Assembly: GCF_004912135.1 (NCBI RefSeq)
Contig: NZ_STGU01000001.1
Location: 1 to 64,000 of the forward strand
DNA from: Rhizobium rosettiformans W3
GTDB taxonomy: Bacteria; Pseudomonadota; Alphaproteobacteria; Rhizobiales; Rhizobiaceae
Direction of reading: 5' to 3'
DNA length: 64,000 nucleotides
The notes under the pieces were generated by a model. That model was not told the DNA's origin, searched no databases, and was given only the letters and a program-made list of their open reading frames with translations. The translations under genes and the position numbers were made by a program. This document shows, one piece after another, positions 17,703 through 26,387 of this stretch. Numbering within the stretch: position 1 is the first letter of the stretch; the number at the start of each line of letters is the position of its first letter.

Positions 17703-18496
17703 CAGGTCATGCACTTCAGGTCCGCGAACTGACCAAATCTTTCGGTGGCGGGCGAAGCCTGTTCGGCAAAGAGCGCCATGAGATCAGGGCGGTCAAATCC
17801 GTTTCGCTTGACCTCGCACGCGGGGAAACGCTTGCGGTCGTCGGTGAGAGTGGATCGGGCAAGAGCACGCTTGCGCGCATGCTCGTCGGGCTTGAGACGC
17901 CGACGTCGGGCAGCATGCTGATCGGCGGCAAGGATGCAGACGCGCTGCGTCGGGAGGGGCCGCGCGCTTTTGGCAAGACGATCCAGTATGTCTTCCAGGA
18001 TCCGGTCGCCTCCCTCAATCCACGCAAGACGATCGGCAACATCCTGGAGACGCCGCTCAAGCTTCTTTGTGGCTATGAAGCCTCCAGGCGACGCGCGCGG
18101 ATGCGGGAGCTTCTCGATGCCGTGCAGATGCCGGAAAACACGCTGTCACGGTATCCGCACGAGTTTTCCGGTGGTCAGGCACAGCGGATCGCCATTGCGC
18201 GGGCACTGGCGGCAGAGGCGGAAATCCTCGTATTCGACGAGCCGGTCAGCGCGCTTGATGTCGGCGTTCAGGCGCAGGTCTTGCTGCTTCTGAGCGATCT
18301 GAAGCAGCGCTTCGGCCTGTCCTATCTCTTCATAAGTCACGACCTCGCCGTGGTCGAGGCAATCTCGGATCGGGTTGCCGTCATGCATTTCGGTGAAATC
18401 GTCGAGACGGCACCCGCGGCGAGGCTTTTTGCCGATCCTGAACATGATTATACACGGCAGCTTGTAGCGAGTGCTCCTCGCATCCGGAGAGACTGA
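17699..18496 (+). CDS. ABC transporter ATPase, DppF/OppF type
   Basis: The 265-residue ATPase has Walker [10 protein letters not shown], signature FSGGQAQRIA, Walker B LVFDEPVSALDV and the H-loop FISHDLAVVEAISDR. It supplies the second nucleotide-binding domain for the transporter whose first one is fused to the permease. It overlaps that gene by 4 bp (ATGA). The C-terminal extension after the ABC core is short compared with typical OppF (about 320 residues). Confidence 0.92.
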   Translation: MTGHALQVRELTKSFGGGRSLFGKERHEIRAVKSVSLDLARGETLAVVGESGSGKSTLARMLVGLETPTSGSMLIGGKDADALRREGPRAFGKTIQYVFQDPVASLNPRKTIGNILETPLKLLCGYEASRRRARMRELLDAVQMPENTLSRYPHEFSGGQAQRIAIARALAAEAEILVFDEPVSALDVGVQAQVLLLLSDLKQRFGLSYLFISHDLAVVEAISDRVAVMHFGEIVETAPAARLFADPEHDYTRQLVASAPRIRRD

Positions 18497-18502
18497 CCGA
18501 CG

Positions 18503-19324
18503 ATGACCGACATGAGCGAAAAGGCGGATAAACGGGCCGAGGACGGCAAGCGCCTTTTCACGCCGGCCGGCAAGCCCAAGCGGCGCCCCGAAGCCATCGC
18601 CGATCTGATGAAGGATTTCATCCGATCACAGAAGCTCGCGCCCGGTGATCGCCTGCCACAGGAGCGGGAGTTGATCGATCGTTTCAAGGCGGCCAAGGGG
18701 ACCGTGCGCGAAGCCATGAAGGCGCTGGAAACGCAGGGCCTCATCTTCACGCGCAGCGGTCCGGGCGGCGGAGCTTTTGTTGCCGCGCCGTCCGCGCAGC
18801 ATGCAATGGAACTCCTCTCCACCCATTTCTTCTTCAGCCCACCGACCCTTTCCGATATCTACGCCATTCGCAAGGCGCTGGAGCCTGAGGTGGCTGCACT
18901 CCTTGCCGGGCACGTTTCGGCAGAACAGCTCGCGCTGCTCGAACGGACCATCCGGATCTATGACCATCCTCCGGTTGACCGGGAAGAGCAGTATCGCCAG
19001 CGTGTCGCGGAGCTCGACTTCCATTCCCTGCTTGCGCAGTTCAGCCCCAATCCTCTGCTCGGCTTTCTCTGTGGGTTGATGCACAATCTCCTGCGCGAAC
19101 TGCCGCTTGCGCGGCAGATCTATGCAGACCCTTCGCCCGGCTCGCGGGAAGAGGGCCTGTCCTATCAGTACCGGCTGATGGCTGCGCTGAAGGACGGGCG
19201 GGCGGATGACGCGCGCGCGATTGCTGCCGATCACATGGCCTTTGCCGAGGCCTACATGCTCCAGTGTGCGGAGCGACTGCGGTCTGAGCGGCTATCTGAG
19301 ACGTCAGCTAAGCGTAAGTTTTAG
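18503..19324 (+). CDS. GntR-family regulator, FadR subgroup
   Basis: The 273-residue protein has an N-terminal GntR winged helix (about residues 30-95: KLAPGDRLPQERELIDRFKAAKGTVREAMKALETQGLI) and an all-helical FCD effector domain. It sits 6 bp after the ATPase gene, so it is cotranscribed with the transporter it probably controls. A long inverted repeat at 13248-13282 upstream of the operon is a candidate operator. It carries an unusual basic N-terminal tail of about 30 residues. Confidence 0.87.
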   Translation: MTDMSEKADKRAEDGKRLFTPAGKPKRRPEAIADLMKDFIRSQKLAPGDRLPQERELIDRFKAAKGTVREAMKALETQGLIFTRSGPGGGAFVAAPSAQHAMELLSTHFFFSPPTLSDIYAIRKALEPEVAALLAGHVSAEQLALLERTIRIYDHPPVDREEQYRQRVAELDFHSLLAQFSPNPLLGFLCGLMHNLLRELPLARQIYADPSPGSREEGLSYQYRLMAALKDGRADDARAIAADHMAFAEAYMLQCAERLRSERLSETSAKRKF

Positions 19325-19521
19325 CTTACTCACTTCCTCAATGCGGACAGCATCTTCCTCGCGCCGATCCTGCTTTTCTTCAGTATTTCTTCCAGCTCAA
19401 CGTCGCCTGGGGCGAAGTGATGGCCTATCTGTCGATCATCACGGTCCCGGTGCTCGTCTTCTACCTCTTCCTGCAGCGCGCCTTCATCTCCAGCATCGCT
19501 GCGACGGGATTGAAGGGGTAG
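19325..19521 (+). pseudogene. C-terminal remnant of a sugar ABC permease (MalG family), frameshifted
   Basis: The DNA between the FadR-type gene and the RND gene translates in two frames into what looks like the end of a carbohydrate permease. One frame gives LNADSIFLAPILLFF (from 19337); the next, from about 19381, gives WGEVMAYLSIITVPVLVFYL followed by FLQRAFISSIAATGLKG and a stop at 19519-19521. The FLQR.FI..I...GLKG ending is typical of MalG-type permeases. There is no start codon and the frame breaks near 19379-19381, so this is a fossil. The rest of the gene is absent. Confidence 0.6.
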
Positions 19522-19543
19522 AGGGCGGCAACGCACAGCTCGC

Positions 19544-22500
19544 TCATGCCTCCTCCTCGCGCGGGATCCTGAACCAGGCCACGTAAAGGGCTGGCAGGAA
19601 GAGCAGGGTGAGAACGGTGCCGACCACGATGCCGCCCATCATGGCGTAGGCCATCGGGCCCCAGAAGACCTCGCGAGAGATCGGGATGAGGGCCAATGTG
19701 GCTGCGGCAGCAGTCAGCATGATCGGGCGCATGCGGTGCTCGGTTGCTTCGACGACGGCGCGCCAGGGCGACATTCCTTCGCTTCTCAGTTGTTCGATCT
19801 GGACGACCAGAATGACCGAGTTTCGGATCAAAATACCGACCAGCGCGAGGATGCCAAGGATGGCGACGAAGCCCATCGGCGCGTTGCTGAGCAGCAGCGC
19901 GGCCACGACGCCGATCAAGGCTAGCGGAGCGACCGCGAAGACGAGGAACAGTCGGCTGAAGCTCTGAAGCTGGATCATCAGGATGGTTGCCATGGCAAAG
20001 AGCATCAGTGGCGCCACCGCAACGATCGGGCCTTGCGATTCGGCACTCGACTCGACCGAACCACCGATTTCCACCGTGTAGCCGACCGGCATTGTCTTGG
20101 TGAAGGCGTCCACCTCGGGCTTCAGGTCCTCGACGATGGTTGCCGGCTGGGTGGATCCGATCACGGCCGCTTTCACGGTGATGGTGGGGATCCGATCGCG
20201 GCGGGCAATCATCGGCTGTTCGACTTCATAGCGGAACTTCGCAACCGCCGACAGCGGCACGGAATTCCCGCTGGCGCTGGGGAGCTGCAGGTTCTTCAAG
20301 GTTTCGATGGCGCCCCGTTCGGAATCCTGCGCGCGGCCGATGACGTCGACGAGGTAGATGTCGTCCCTGACCTTGGTTGCCGTCGAGCCCTCTACTATCC
20401 CGTTGAGGCCGGTTGCGATATCGCTGGAGGAAATACCAAGTTGTCGTGCCTTGTCCTGGAGGACGTCAACCTTGACGACGCGCGATGGTTCGTTCCAGTC
20501 GAAGGTCATGTTGCTCAGCAGGGGGTGGCTGCCGATGACGCCGCCGAACTCGCGTGCGAGCTTGCGAACCGTCTGGATGTCGGGTCCCGAGACGCGGTAC
20601 TGCACGGGCTTACCGACCGGAGGACCGATGTCGAGCAGCTTCACAAAGGCGTCGGTGCCCGGAAATGTCTTCGACAGGTAGTCCTGCAGATCGGCGCGCA
20701 GCCGGTTTCTCGCTTCGAGATCCTTGGTGACGATGACGACCTGACCCATCCAGGTGGCAGGGGTGGAGACGTCATAGGAGAGGATGAAGCGCGGTGCTCC
20801 CTCGCCGACATAGGTCGACCAGTGATCGATATCGGGGTTGCCGACCAGCTTGTCCTGCTCGAATTGCGAGATCTGCCGGTTGGTTTCGGCAATCGTGCTG
20901 TTTTGCGGAAGTTCCCAGTCGACGATCAGTTCGACGCGGTCCGATGCCGGGAAGAATTGCTGCTGGACCAGACCCAATCCACCGACAGACATGGCGAAGA
21001 CCGCGACCGTGGCGACGATCGTGACCCAGCGCCAGCGCATGGCAAGACCGAGCAGCGAGGCGAAGATCGTGGCAAAGCGTCCCTTGGTCTCGTGGTGGGA
21101 CTTCATGGTTTTCGGCAGGATCGTCACGCCGAGCAGCGGCGTGAACAGCACGGCAACCACCCAGGAGACGATCAGCGAGACAGCGATCACCACGAACAGG
21201 GTGAAGGTGAATTCACCGGCGGCGCTGTTGTTCAAACCGATCGGAATGAAGCCGGCGACCGTGACCAGGGTGCCCGTCAGCATCGGGAAGGCGGTGGAGG
21301 TGTAGACGTGGGTGGCGGCACTGCGCAGCGTGTCGCCCGCTTCCAGCCGCGAGACCATCATTTCGACCGCGATCATGGCGTCGTCGACCAGGAGGCCGAG
21401 GGCAATGATCAGAGCGCCGAGCGAGATGCGCTGCAGGGATATGCCGGTATATTCCATGAAGACGAAGGTAATCGCGAGCACCAGCGGAATGGAGATTGCA
21501 ACCACCAATCCCGCGCGAACGCCTAGGCTTATGAAGCTGATCGCCAGAACAATCACGATCGCCTCGAAGAGGGCTTTGGTGAAGCCGGAGACCGCTTCTT
21601 CGACGACAGCGGGCTGATCCGACACGCGCTCCACGGTCACGCCGATCGGCAGGTCCACGACGACACGGTCGAGTTCGGCGTCAAGCTGTTCTCCGAAAGT
21701 CAGGAGGTTTGCGCCCGTCTTCATGCCGATGGCGAGACCGATTGCCGGTTTGCCCTTGAAACGGAAGAGGGATGACGGCGGGTCGACATAACCGCGCTTG
21801 ATGGTCGCGATATCGGTGAGCGGGAAGAAGCGGTCGTTGACCCTCAGATTGATCGACTTCAGGCTTTCCTCAGAGGTGAACTGGCCGCTGACGCGCAGCG
21901 CGATGCGTTCAGCGCCGGCCTCGACGACGCCGGACTGCGTCACCGCATTCTGTGCCTGTAGCGTCTCCAGAATGGATTGTTGATCGATGCCAAGCGCTGC
22001 GATCTTCCGGGTTGAGAATTCCAGATAGATCACCTCATCCTGCGCGCCGATGACGTCGATCTTGCCGACATTCGGCACGGTCAGGAGCTTGGCTCTCGCG
22101 TCTTCCACGAGGTCCCGCATCTGACGCTGGCTCAGGCCGTCCGAGGTAAAGGCATAGATGTTGCCGTAGACGTCGCCGAAGTTATCGTTGAAGAAGGGGC
22201 CGAGAACACCGCTTGGGAGCTCACCCTTGATGTCGTTCACCATGTTGCGGACGCGCACCCAGTTGTCCGTGACCTCGCTGGCCTTCGTCGAGGACAGAAG
22301 CTCGACAAAAATGGTGGTCTGGCCGGCCTTGGTGACGCTGCGGGTGTAATCGAGAGCGTCCAGTTCCTGCAGCTTCTTTTCGATCCGGTCCGTTACCTGC
22401 AGCGTCACCTCCTCTGCGGAGGCGCCGGGCCATTGGGCGTTGATGATCATGGTCTTGATCGTAAACGCGGGATCTTCCTCGCGGCCGAGATTGATGTAGG

Positions 22501-22591
22501 ACAGGGTCCCTGCCACCACGAAGATCAGCATAAAATACCAGACGAGAGAACGGTGCTCGAGCGCCCAATCCGAGAGGTTGAAGGATTTCAC
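19544..22591 (-). CDS. RND efflux transporter, inner-membrane pump subunit
   Basis: The 1015-residue protein has the RND architecture: a first helix, a large periplasmic loop, helices 2-7, a second periplasmic loop and helices 8-12. The proton-relay aspartate pair is present in LLVDDAMIAVEMM. Segments such as GREEDPAFTIKTMIINAQWPGASAEEV place it in the AcrB/MexF-like hydrophobe exporter group. It exports lipophilic compounds through an outer-membrane channel; no such channel gene is adjacent. It overlaps the adaptor stop by 4 bp and is last in the operon. Confidence 0.94.
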   Translation of the reverse strand: MKSFNLSDWALEHRSLVWYFMLIFVVAGTLSYINLGREEDPAFTIKTMIINAQWPGASAEEVTLQVTDRIEKKLQELDALDYTRSVTKAGQTTIFVELLSSTKASEVTDNWVRVRNMVNDIKGELPSGVLGPFFNDNFGDVYGNIYAFTSDGLSQRQMRDLVEDARAKLLTVPNVGKIDVIGAQDEVIYLEFSTRKIAALGIDQQSILETLQAQNAVTQSGVVEAGAERIALRVSGQFTSEESLKSINLRVNDRFFPLTDIATIKRGYVDPPSSLFRFKGKPAIGLAIGMKTGANLLTFGEQLDAELDRVVVDLPIGVTVERVSDQPAVVEEAVSGFTKALFEAIVIVLAISFISLGVRAGLVVAISIPLVLAITFVFMEYTGISLQRISLGALIIALGLLVDDAMIAVEMMVSRLEAGDTLRSAATHVYTSTAFPMLTGTLVTVAGFIPIGLNNSAAGEFTFTLFVVIAVSLIVSWVVAVLFTPLLGVTILPKTMKSHHETKGRFATIFASLLGLAMRWRWVTIVATVAVFAMSVGGLGLVQQQFFPASDRVELIVDWELPQNSTIAETNRQISQFEQDKLVGNPDIDHWSTYVGEGAPRFILSYDVSTPATWMGQVVIVTKDLEARNRLRADLQDYLSKTFPGTDAFVKLLDIGPPVGKPVQYRVSGPDIQTVRKLAREFGGVIGSHPLLSNMTFDWNEPSRVVKVDVLQDKARQLGISSSDIATGLNGIVEGSTATKVRDDIYLVDVIGRAQDSERGAIETLKNLQLPSASGNSVPLSAVAKFRYEVEQPMIARRDRIPTITVKAAVIGSTQPATIVEDLKPEVDAFTKTMPVGYTVEIGGSVESSAESQGPIVAVAPLMLFAMATILMIQLQSFSRLFLVFAVAPLALIGVVAALLLSNAPMGFVAILGILALVGILIRNSVILVVQIEQLRSEGMSPWRAVVEATEHRMRPIMLTAAAATLALIPISREVFWGPMAYAMMGGIVVGTVLTLLFLPALYVAWFRIPREEEA

Positions 22592-23673
22592 TTGGTCATC
22601 TCCTGATCGACGCGGATGGTCTGGCCTTCTTCAAGACTGTTGACGCCTGCGGTGACGACGCGATCACCGGCTTCGACGCCCGAAATGACGGCGACGCTGC
22701 CGCCGGACGACGGGTCTCCGTCGATGGTCACGGTGCGCGAGGTGACCGTGCTTGAGGTCTCATCGACAATCCAGACGAGGGTGCCTCCCTCGCCGGTCTT
22801 GATTGCCGAGCCAGGCAGGCGAATGACGGGTGTGCTGCGATCGCTGCTGGTGGCAGTGATGACGGAACCAAGCCGCATGACCTCCGGCGGATCGATCAGT
22901 GCCAGTTTCGTGCGATAGGTGCGCGTGATCGCATCGGCCTGCGGAGCGATTTCGCGGACAATCGCCTGTGCGCGCACCGTCGGATCAAGTTGCAAGGCAA
23001 CCTCGAACGGGGCACCGGGTTTCAGGTTTGCGCCAATTGCTTCGGGAACGTCGATGACGGCGTCGCGCACTTCCGGACGAGCCACCGTGGCGATCGCCTG
23101 ACCTGCCGCAACCACCTGGCCGATTTCTGCTGATGTCGAGGTGACCACGCCGTCGAATTCTGCCACGAGGCGGGAATATCCCAACTGTTCTTGCGCCTTG
23201 CTGAGATTGGCCTTTGCCTTGGCGACGGCGGCCTCAGCCGTCTTGCGCTCCAGTTCCGCCGTCTCATAGGCGGCTTTCGCGCCCGACTGTCTTTCGAAGA
23301 GGGTCTTCTGGCGCTGCTCGGTGGTGATGGCGTTCGCAAGCTGTGCCTCGCTGTTGGCGAGGTCGGACTGCGCGCTCTTGACGGCCAGCTCGAGGGCGAG
23401 CGGATCCAGGGCTGCGAGAACGTCACCCTTCTTGACCAGATCGCCGGTGTGGACATTGCGCGCGACGATGCGTCCGAGAATGCGGAAACCGAATTCGGTC
23501 TCAACGCGTGCCTCCACCGTGCCTGAAAGAGAAAGGCTCAAGGAGGGCTCGGGCTGGGCGACAACAGAGAGCACCGGACGGGGTGGCAGTTGCGGGCTGT
23601 TTTCTTCCTCCTGGCATGCCGCGAGGGTCGTGCCGGCGAGAAGTAGTATGGCGAGCTTGGCTAGTGTTTTCAT
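22588..23673 (-). CDS. RND periplasmic adaptor lipoprotein (second of two)
   Basis: The 361-residue protein is a membrane fusion protein linking the pump to an outer-membrane channel. It has a lipoprotein signal ending in the lipobox LAAC, a lipoyl half-motif (GRIVARNVHTGDLVKKGDVLAALDP), a coiled-coil hairpin rich in Ala/Glu/Lys (about residues 100-170) and a beta-barrel domain. It overlaps genes on both sides by 4 bp. Having two adaptors with one pump is less common and suggests a heteromeric adaptor ring. Confidence 0.92.
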   Translation of the reverse strand: MKTLAKLAILLLAGTTLAACQEEENSPQLPPRPVLSVVAQPEPSLSLSLSGTVEARVETEFGFRILGRIVARNVHTGDLVKKGDVLAALDPLALELAVKSAQSDLANSEAQLANAITTEQRQKTLFERQSGAKAAYETAELERKTAEAAVAKAKANLSKAQEQLGYSRLVAEFDGVVTSTSAEIGQVVAAGQAIATVARPEVRDAVIDVPEAIGANLKPGAPFEVALQLDPTVRAQAIVREIAPQADAITRTYRTKLALIDPPEVMRLGSVITATSSDRSTPVIRLPGSAIKTGEGGTLVWIVDETSSTVTSRTVTIDGDPSSGGSVAVISGVEAGDRVVTAGVNSLEEGQTIRVDQEMTK

Positions 23674-24749
23674 TGACCGGCTTCCTTCAGTGCCACGACT
23701 TCGCCCTCGCTGATGAATTTGGTGCCGTTGGTCACGACAATCTCTCCCGGCGTCACGCCAGAGCGCACCGCAAAGTATCCGCTGCCGTAGGTTTGAACCT
23801 CGATTGGTCGGAGAGAGACCTTTGCGCTTTGCGGGTCGACCACCCAGAGGGCGGGTTGGCCGCCGTCTGAAGTGATGGCAGACCAGGGCAGTCTGATCGT
23901 CGGCTCCGGCTTGTAACGAGCGATGGCAATCACCGGGCTTCCGAGGCCAGGGGTCGCTCCTTCTTCAACCGCGAACTTGATCCTTATGGTGCCTGTGCTC
24001 CTGTCGATCGTTGGAGAGACTTCTCGAAGCGTGCCAGCCATGGGCGCGCCACCGCTCAAGGGCTCGATCTCGACCTTCGGCTCGAACTCCCGGCCCATGC
24101 CGAGAAGCAGGGATTCGTCGATGTTGAAGACGGCGTCGCGCGGCCCGTCCTGGGCCAGCGTGAAGACCACCTGGGCAGCCTGTGCGACTTGCCCTACTTC
24201 AGCATTGCGCGCGGTGATGATGCCGTCGGCGTCAGCTTTCAGCTCTGTCTGTGCCAGCGTGTCGCGTGCCGTATCCAGTTGCGCTTGCGCAGAAGCAACC
24301 GTTGCATTCGCCCGCAGCAGCGCTTCGCGTGCCTCGTCCAGGGCGGCCTGCGTGCTGACGCCCGTGGTGAAGAGGCTGTTCTGGCGGTCGAGCGCCTGCT
24401 GCGCCTGCGTCTGCTGTGCCTCTGCCGATTGCAAGGTGGCCTGAGCAACCTGGACGTCGGCCTGCTGTTCTTCTGCGTCGATGCGTGCAAGAACCTGCCC
24501 CGCTTCCACCCGGTCGCCCACATCCGCCAGGCGCTCCGTGATCCGTCCACTGACCCGGAACGACAGCTCGGATTGCACACGGGCCTGGATCTCACCGGTG
24601 CTGGAAACCGTTTCGGACCATGGCTCTGTCGCGACCGTTACCGTCTCGACAAGCCGAGGAGCCTTCTGAGTGGCCTCATCTGCGGGAGCACAGGCGGCGA
24701 GGGCCGTGCAGCAGCAGGTCACAAGGAACAGGGAATTGAGCCGGTGCAT
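23670..24749 (-). CDS. RND periplasmic adaptor lipoprotein (first of two)
   Basis: The 359-residue protein begins with a lipoprotein signal whose lipobox is LAAC (after an unusual CCC in the hydrophobic stretch). It then has the adaptor order: lipoyl part (GRITERLADVGDRVEAGQVLARID), long coiled coil rich in Gln/Ala, second lipoyl part (IITARNAEVGQVAQAAQVVFTLA) and barrel. It is first in the three-gene efflux operon, divergent from a TetR gene. The sequence is clearly related to, but well diverged from, the second adaptor. Confidence 0.92.
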   Translation of the reverse strand: MHRLNSLFLVTCCCTALAACAPADEATQKAPRLVETVTVATEPWSETVSSTGEIQARVQSELSFRVSGRITERLADVGDRVEAGQVLARIDAEEQQADVQVAQATLQSAEAQQTQAQQALDRQNSLFTTGVSTQAALDEAREALLRANATVASAQAQLDTARDTLAQTELKADADGIITARNAEVGQVAQAAQVVFTLAQDGPRDAVFNIDESLLLGMGREFEPKVEIEPLSGGAPMAGTLREVSPTIDRSTGTIRIKFAVEEGATPGLGSPVIAIARYKPEPTIRLPWSAITSDGGQPALWVVDPQSAKVSLRPIEVQTYGSGYFAVRSGVTPGEIVVTNGTKFISEGEVVALKEAGQ

Positions 24750-24784
24750 GATCGCCTCTTGAACTAAGGAGCCGAAGCGCTATC

Positions 24785-24810
24785 ATTGAATGACTAGAAA
24801 GTCAATGAAT
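24785..24810. promoter_or_regulatory. Probable TetR operator between efflux operon and regulator
   Basis: An imperfect 26-bp palindrome has the core TGACT-agaa-AGTCA and outer half-sites ATTgAa / tTgAAT-like. It lies between the divergent tetR and adaptor starts (93 bp apart), where a TetR repressor could shut both promoters. Confidence 0.6.
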
Positions 24811-24842
24811 TGAATTTTGACTATTCCGATGAGGGTGTTTGA

Positions 24843-25490
24843 ATGACGAATGCGCGCAAACTCACCAGAGTCGAGCAGAAAGCGCTGCGGCCGATCCAGA
24901 TCCTAGATGCAGCCTTTGACGAATTTGTTGCGAACGGCTTCAGCGCCGCGCGTGTGGAGGACATTGCGGACCGGATCGGGGTCACGAAAGGGACCATCTA
25001 TGTCTACTTTCCGACGAAGGAGGATTTGTTCGCCGCCATGATCCGGCACATCTCCGTGCCGCTCGAAGATCTGTTGAAAGAGGCTGGGGAGCTGAAGGGT
25101 TCCCATGAACAGCGCCTGCGGTCCCTGCTTATGCTCGCCTATCAACGCGTTGCTCAGGACAGGCGGTGCCGCGAACTGCTCCGCTTCGTGATCGCCGAGG
25201 GGAGCCGGTTCCGAGACGTGATCGATGCACATTTTGCAGAGGTTATAGAGCCGCTCATTCAGCGCACGCAGCTCATTCTCGATGAGGGGATCGTGGCTGG
25301 CGAGTTTCGCAAGGCCCCGGCGGCGAACGCCGATATTGTCGTTTCGCCCATCCTGTCCCTGATGATGGACTTGCTGATCCACGACAGCAAGCGCCGCGTG
25401 GATCTGCAGGCTTACATGGAAGCCCATCTCGACTTGGTGTTCAACAGCCTGTCGCAGTCGAGGCCTCAAGGAGTGACGGACCAGGCTTGA
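24843..25490 (+). CDS. TetR-family repressor of the RND operon
   Basis: The 215-residue protein has a TetR DNA-binding domain at about residues 15-62 (ILDAAFDEFVANGFSAARVEDIADRIGVTKGTIYVYFPTKEDLF) and a helical ligand-binding domain. It is divergent from the efflux operon with a palindrome between them, the usual arrangement for a drug-responsive local repressor. Confidence 0.9.
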   Translation: MTNARKLTRVEQKALRPIQILDAAFDEFVANGFSAARVEDIADRIGVTKGTIYVYFPTKEDLFAAMIRHISVPLEDLLKEAGELKGSHEQRLRSLLMLAYQRVAQDRRCRELLRFVIAEGSRFRDVIDAHFAEVIEPLIQRTQLILDEGIVAGEFRKAPAANADIVVSPILSLMMDLLIHDSKRRVDLQAYMEAHLDLVFNSLSQSRPQGVTDQA

Positions 25491-25493
25491 TGA

Positions 25494-26378
25494 TCAAGCC
25501 TGGCTGCGCACCAGCACGAAGTCGTGCTTCACTTCCCAGAACTCTTCCGTGAAGCCGTAATCCGCGGCGCGCTTTGCATCCTTGCGACGATCGAATTTCG
25601 CGAGCAAGCTCTCCTTGACGCCGAAGACAGCATCAGAATGGATGTAGGGATCATCGGGATCGAAGATATGCGTGACGAGCGTCTCGTATCCCTCTGCCTT
25701 GATGATGTAGTGCAGATGCGCCGGGCGGTAGGGATGGCGGCCGAGCTTGCCGAGCAACTGGCCGACCGGGCCGTCATCGGGGATCGGGTAGAATTTCGGC
25801 TTCACCGCCCGGAACCAGTAGTGTCCGTCCGGCCCGGTGCGGAAGATGCCGCGCAGGTTGAAATCGGGCTGGATGCCCTTCTGCTGGACATCGTAAAAGC
25901 CCTCGTCATTGGCCTGCCAGACATCGATCACGGCATCGGCGATCGGCTTGCCTTCGGTGTCGAGGATGCGGCCTTCGATGACCATGTCCTCGCCCTTGGA
26001 ATCCAGGCAGATATTGGCGCCCATCGGCAGCTCGGGTGCGTCGGCCACATGGAAGGGGCCGAGGACCGTGCTTTCCGAGGCGCCCGAGGGTTTGCGGTTG
26101 TTGACCGCATCGACCAGCATCGAGACGCCGAGCACGTCTGATAGCAGGATGAATTCCTGCCGCCATTCGTTGCACATCTGGCCGGTGCGGGTGAGGAAGA
26201 GGATCGCCTCCATCCACTCGTCCTGGGTCGGCTCCAGTTCCTTGACCGCCTCGTGCAGCTTGCGGGTGATGACCTCCATCACCTGCTTGAGACGATCGTC
26301 CCCGGCGTTGGCATTGCGACCTGTGACGACCTCGACGGAGGTTTCCTCAGTGAAGTAGCCCTTCTCGTGCGCTTCCAT
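25494..26378 (-). CDS. Intradiol ring-cleavage dioxygenase, probable hydroxyquinol 1,2-dioxygenase
   Basis: The 294-residue protein has the N-terminal dimerisation helix bundle and the catalytic beta-sandwich of catechol/hydroxyquinol 1,2-dioxygenases. The non-haem Fe(III) ligands are visible: Tyr162, Tyr197, His221 and His223 (RPAHLHY). Such enzymes split 1,2,4-trihydroxybenzene to maleylacetate or catechol to cis,cis-muconate; the maleylacetate reductase in the same operon favours hydroxyquinol. It follows the flavin hydroxylase by 9 bp and is last in the operon. A paralogue with the same ligand positions is the first gene of that operon. Confidence 0.88.
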   Translation of the reverse strand: MEAHEKGYFTEETSVEVVTGRNANAGDDRLKQVMEVITRKLHEAVKELEPTQDEWMEAILFLTRTGQMCNEWRQEFILLSDVLGVSMLVDAVNNRKPSGASESTVLGPFHVADAPELPMGANICLDSKGEDMVIEGRILDTEGKPIADAVIDVWQANDEGFYDVQQKGIQPDFNLRGIFRTGPDGHYWFRAVKPKFYPIPDDGPVGQLLGKLGRHPYRPAHLHYIIKAEGYETLVTHIFDPDDPYIHSDAVFGVKESLLAKFDRRKDAKRAADYGFTEEFWEVKHDFVLVRSQA

Positions 26379-26387
26379 GATCGCTCC

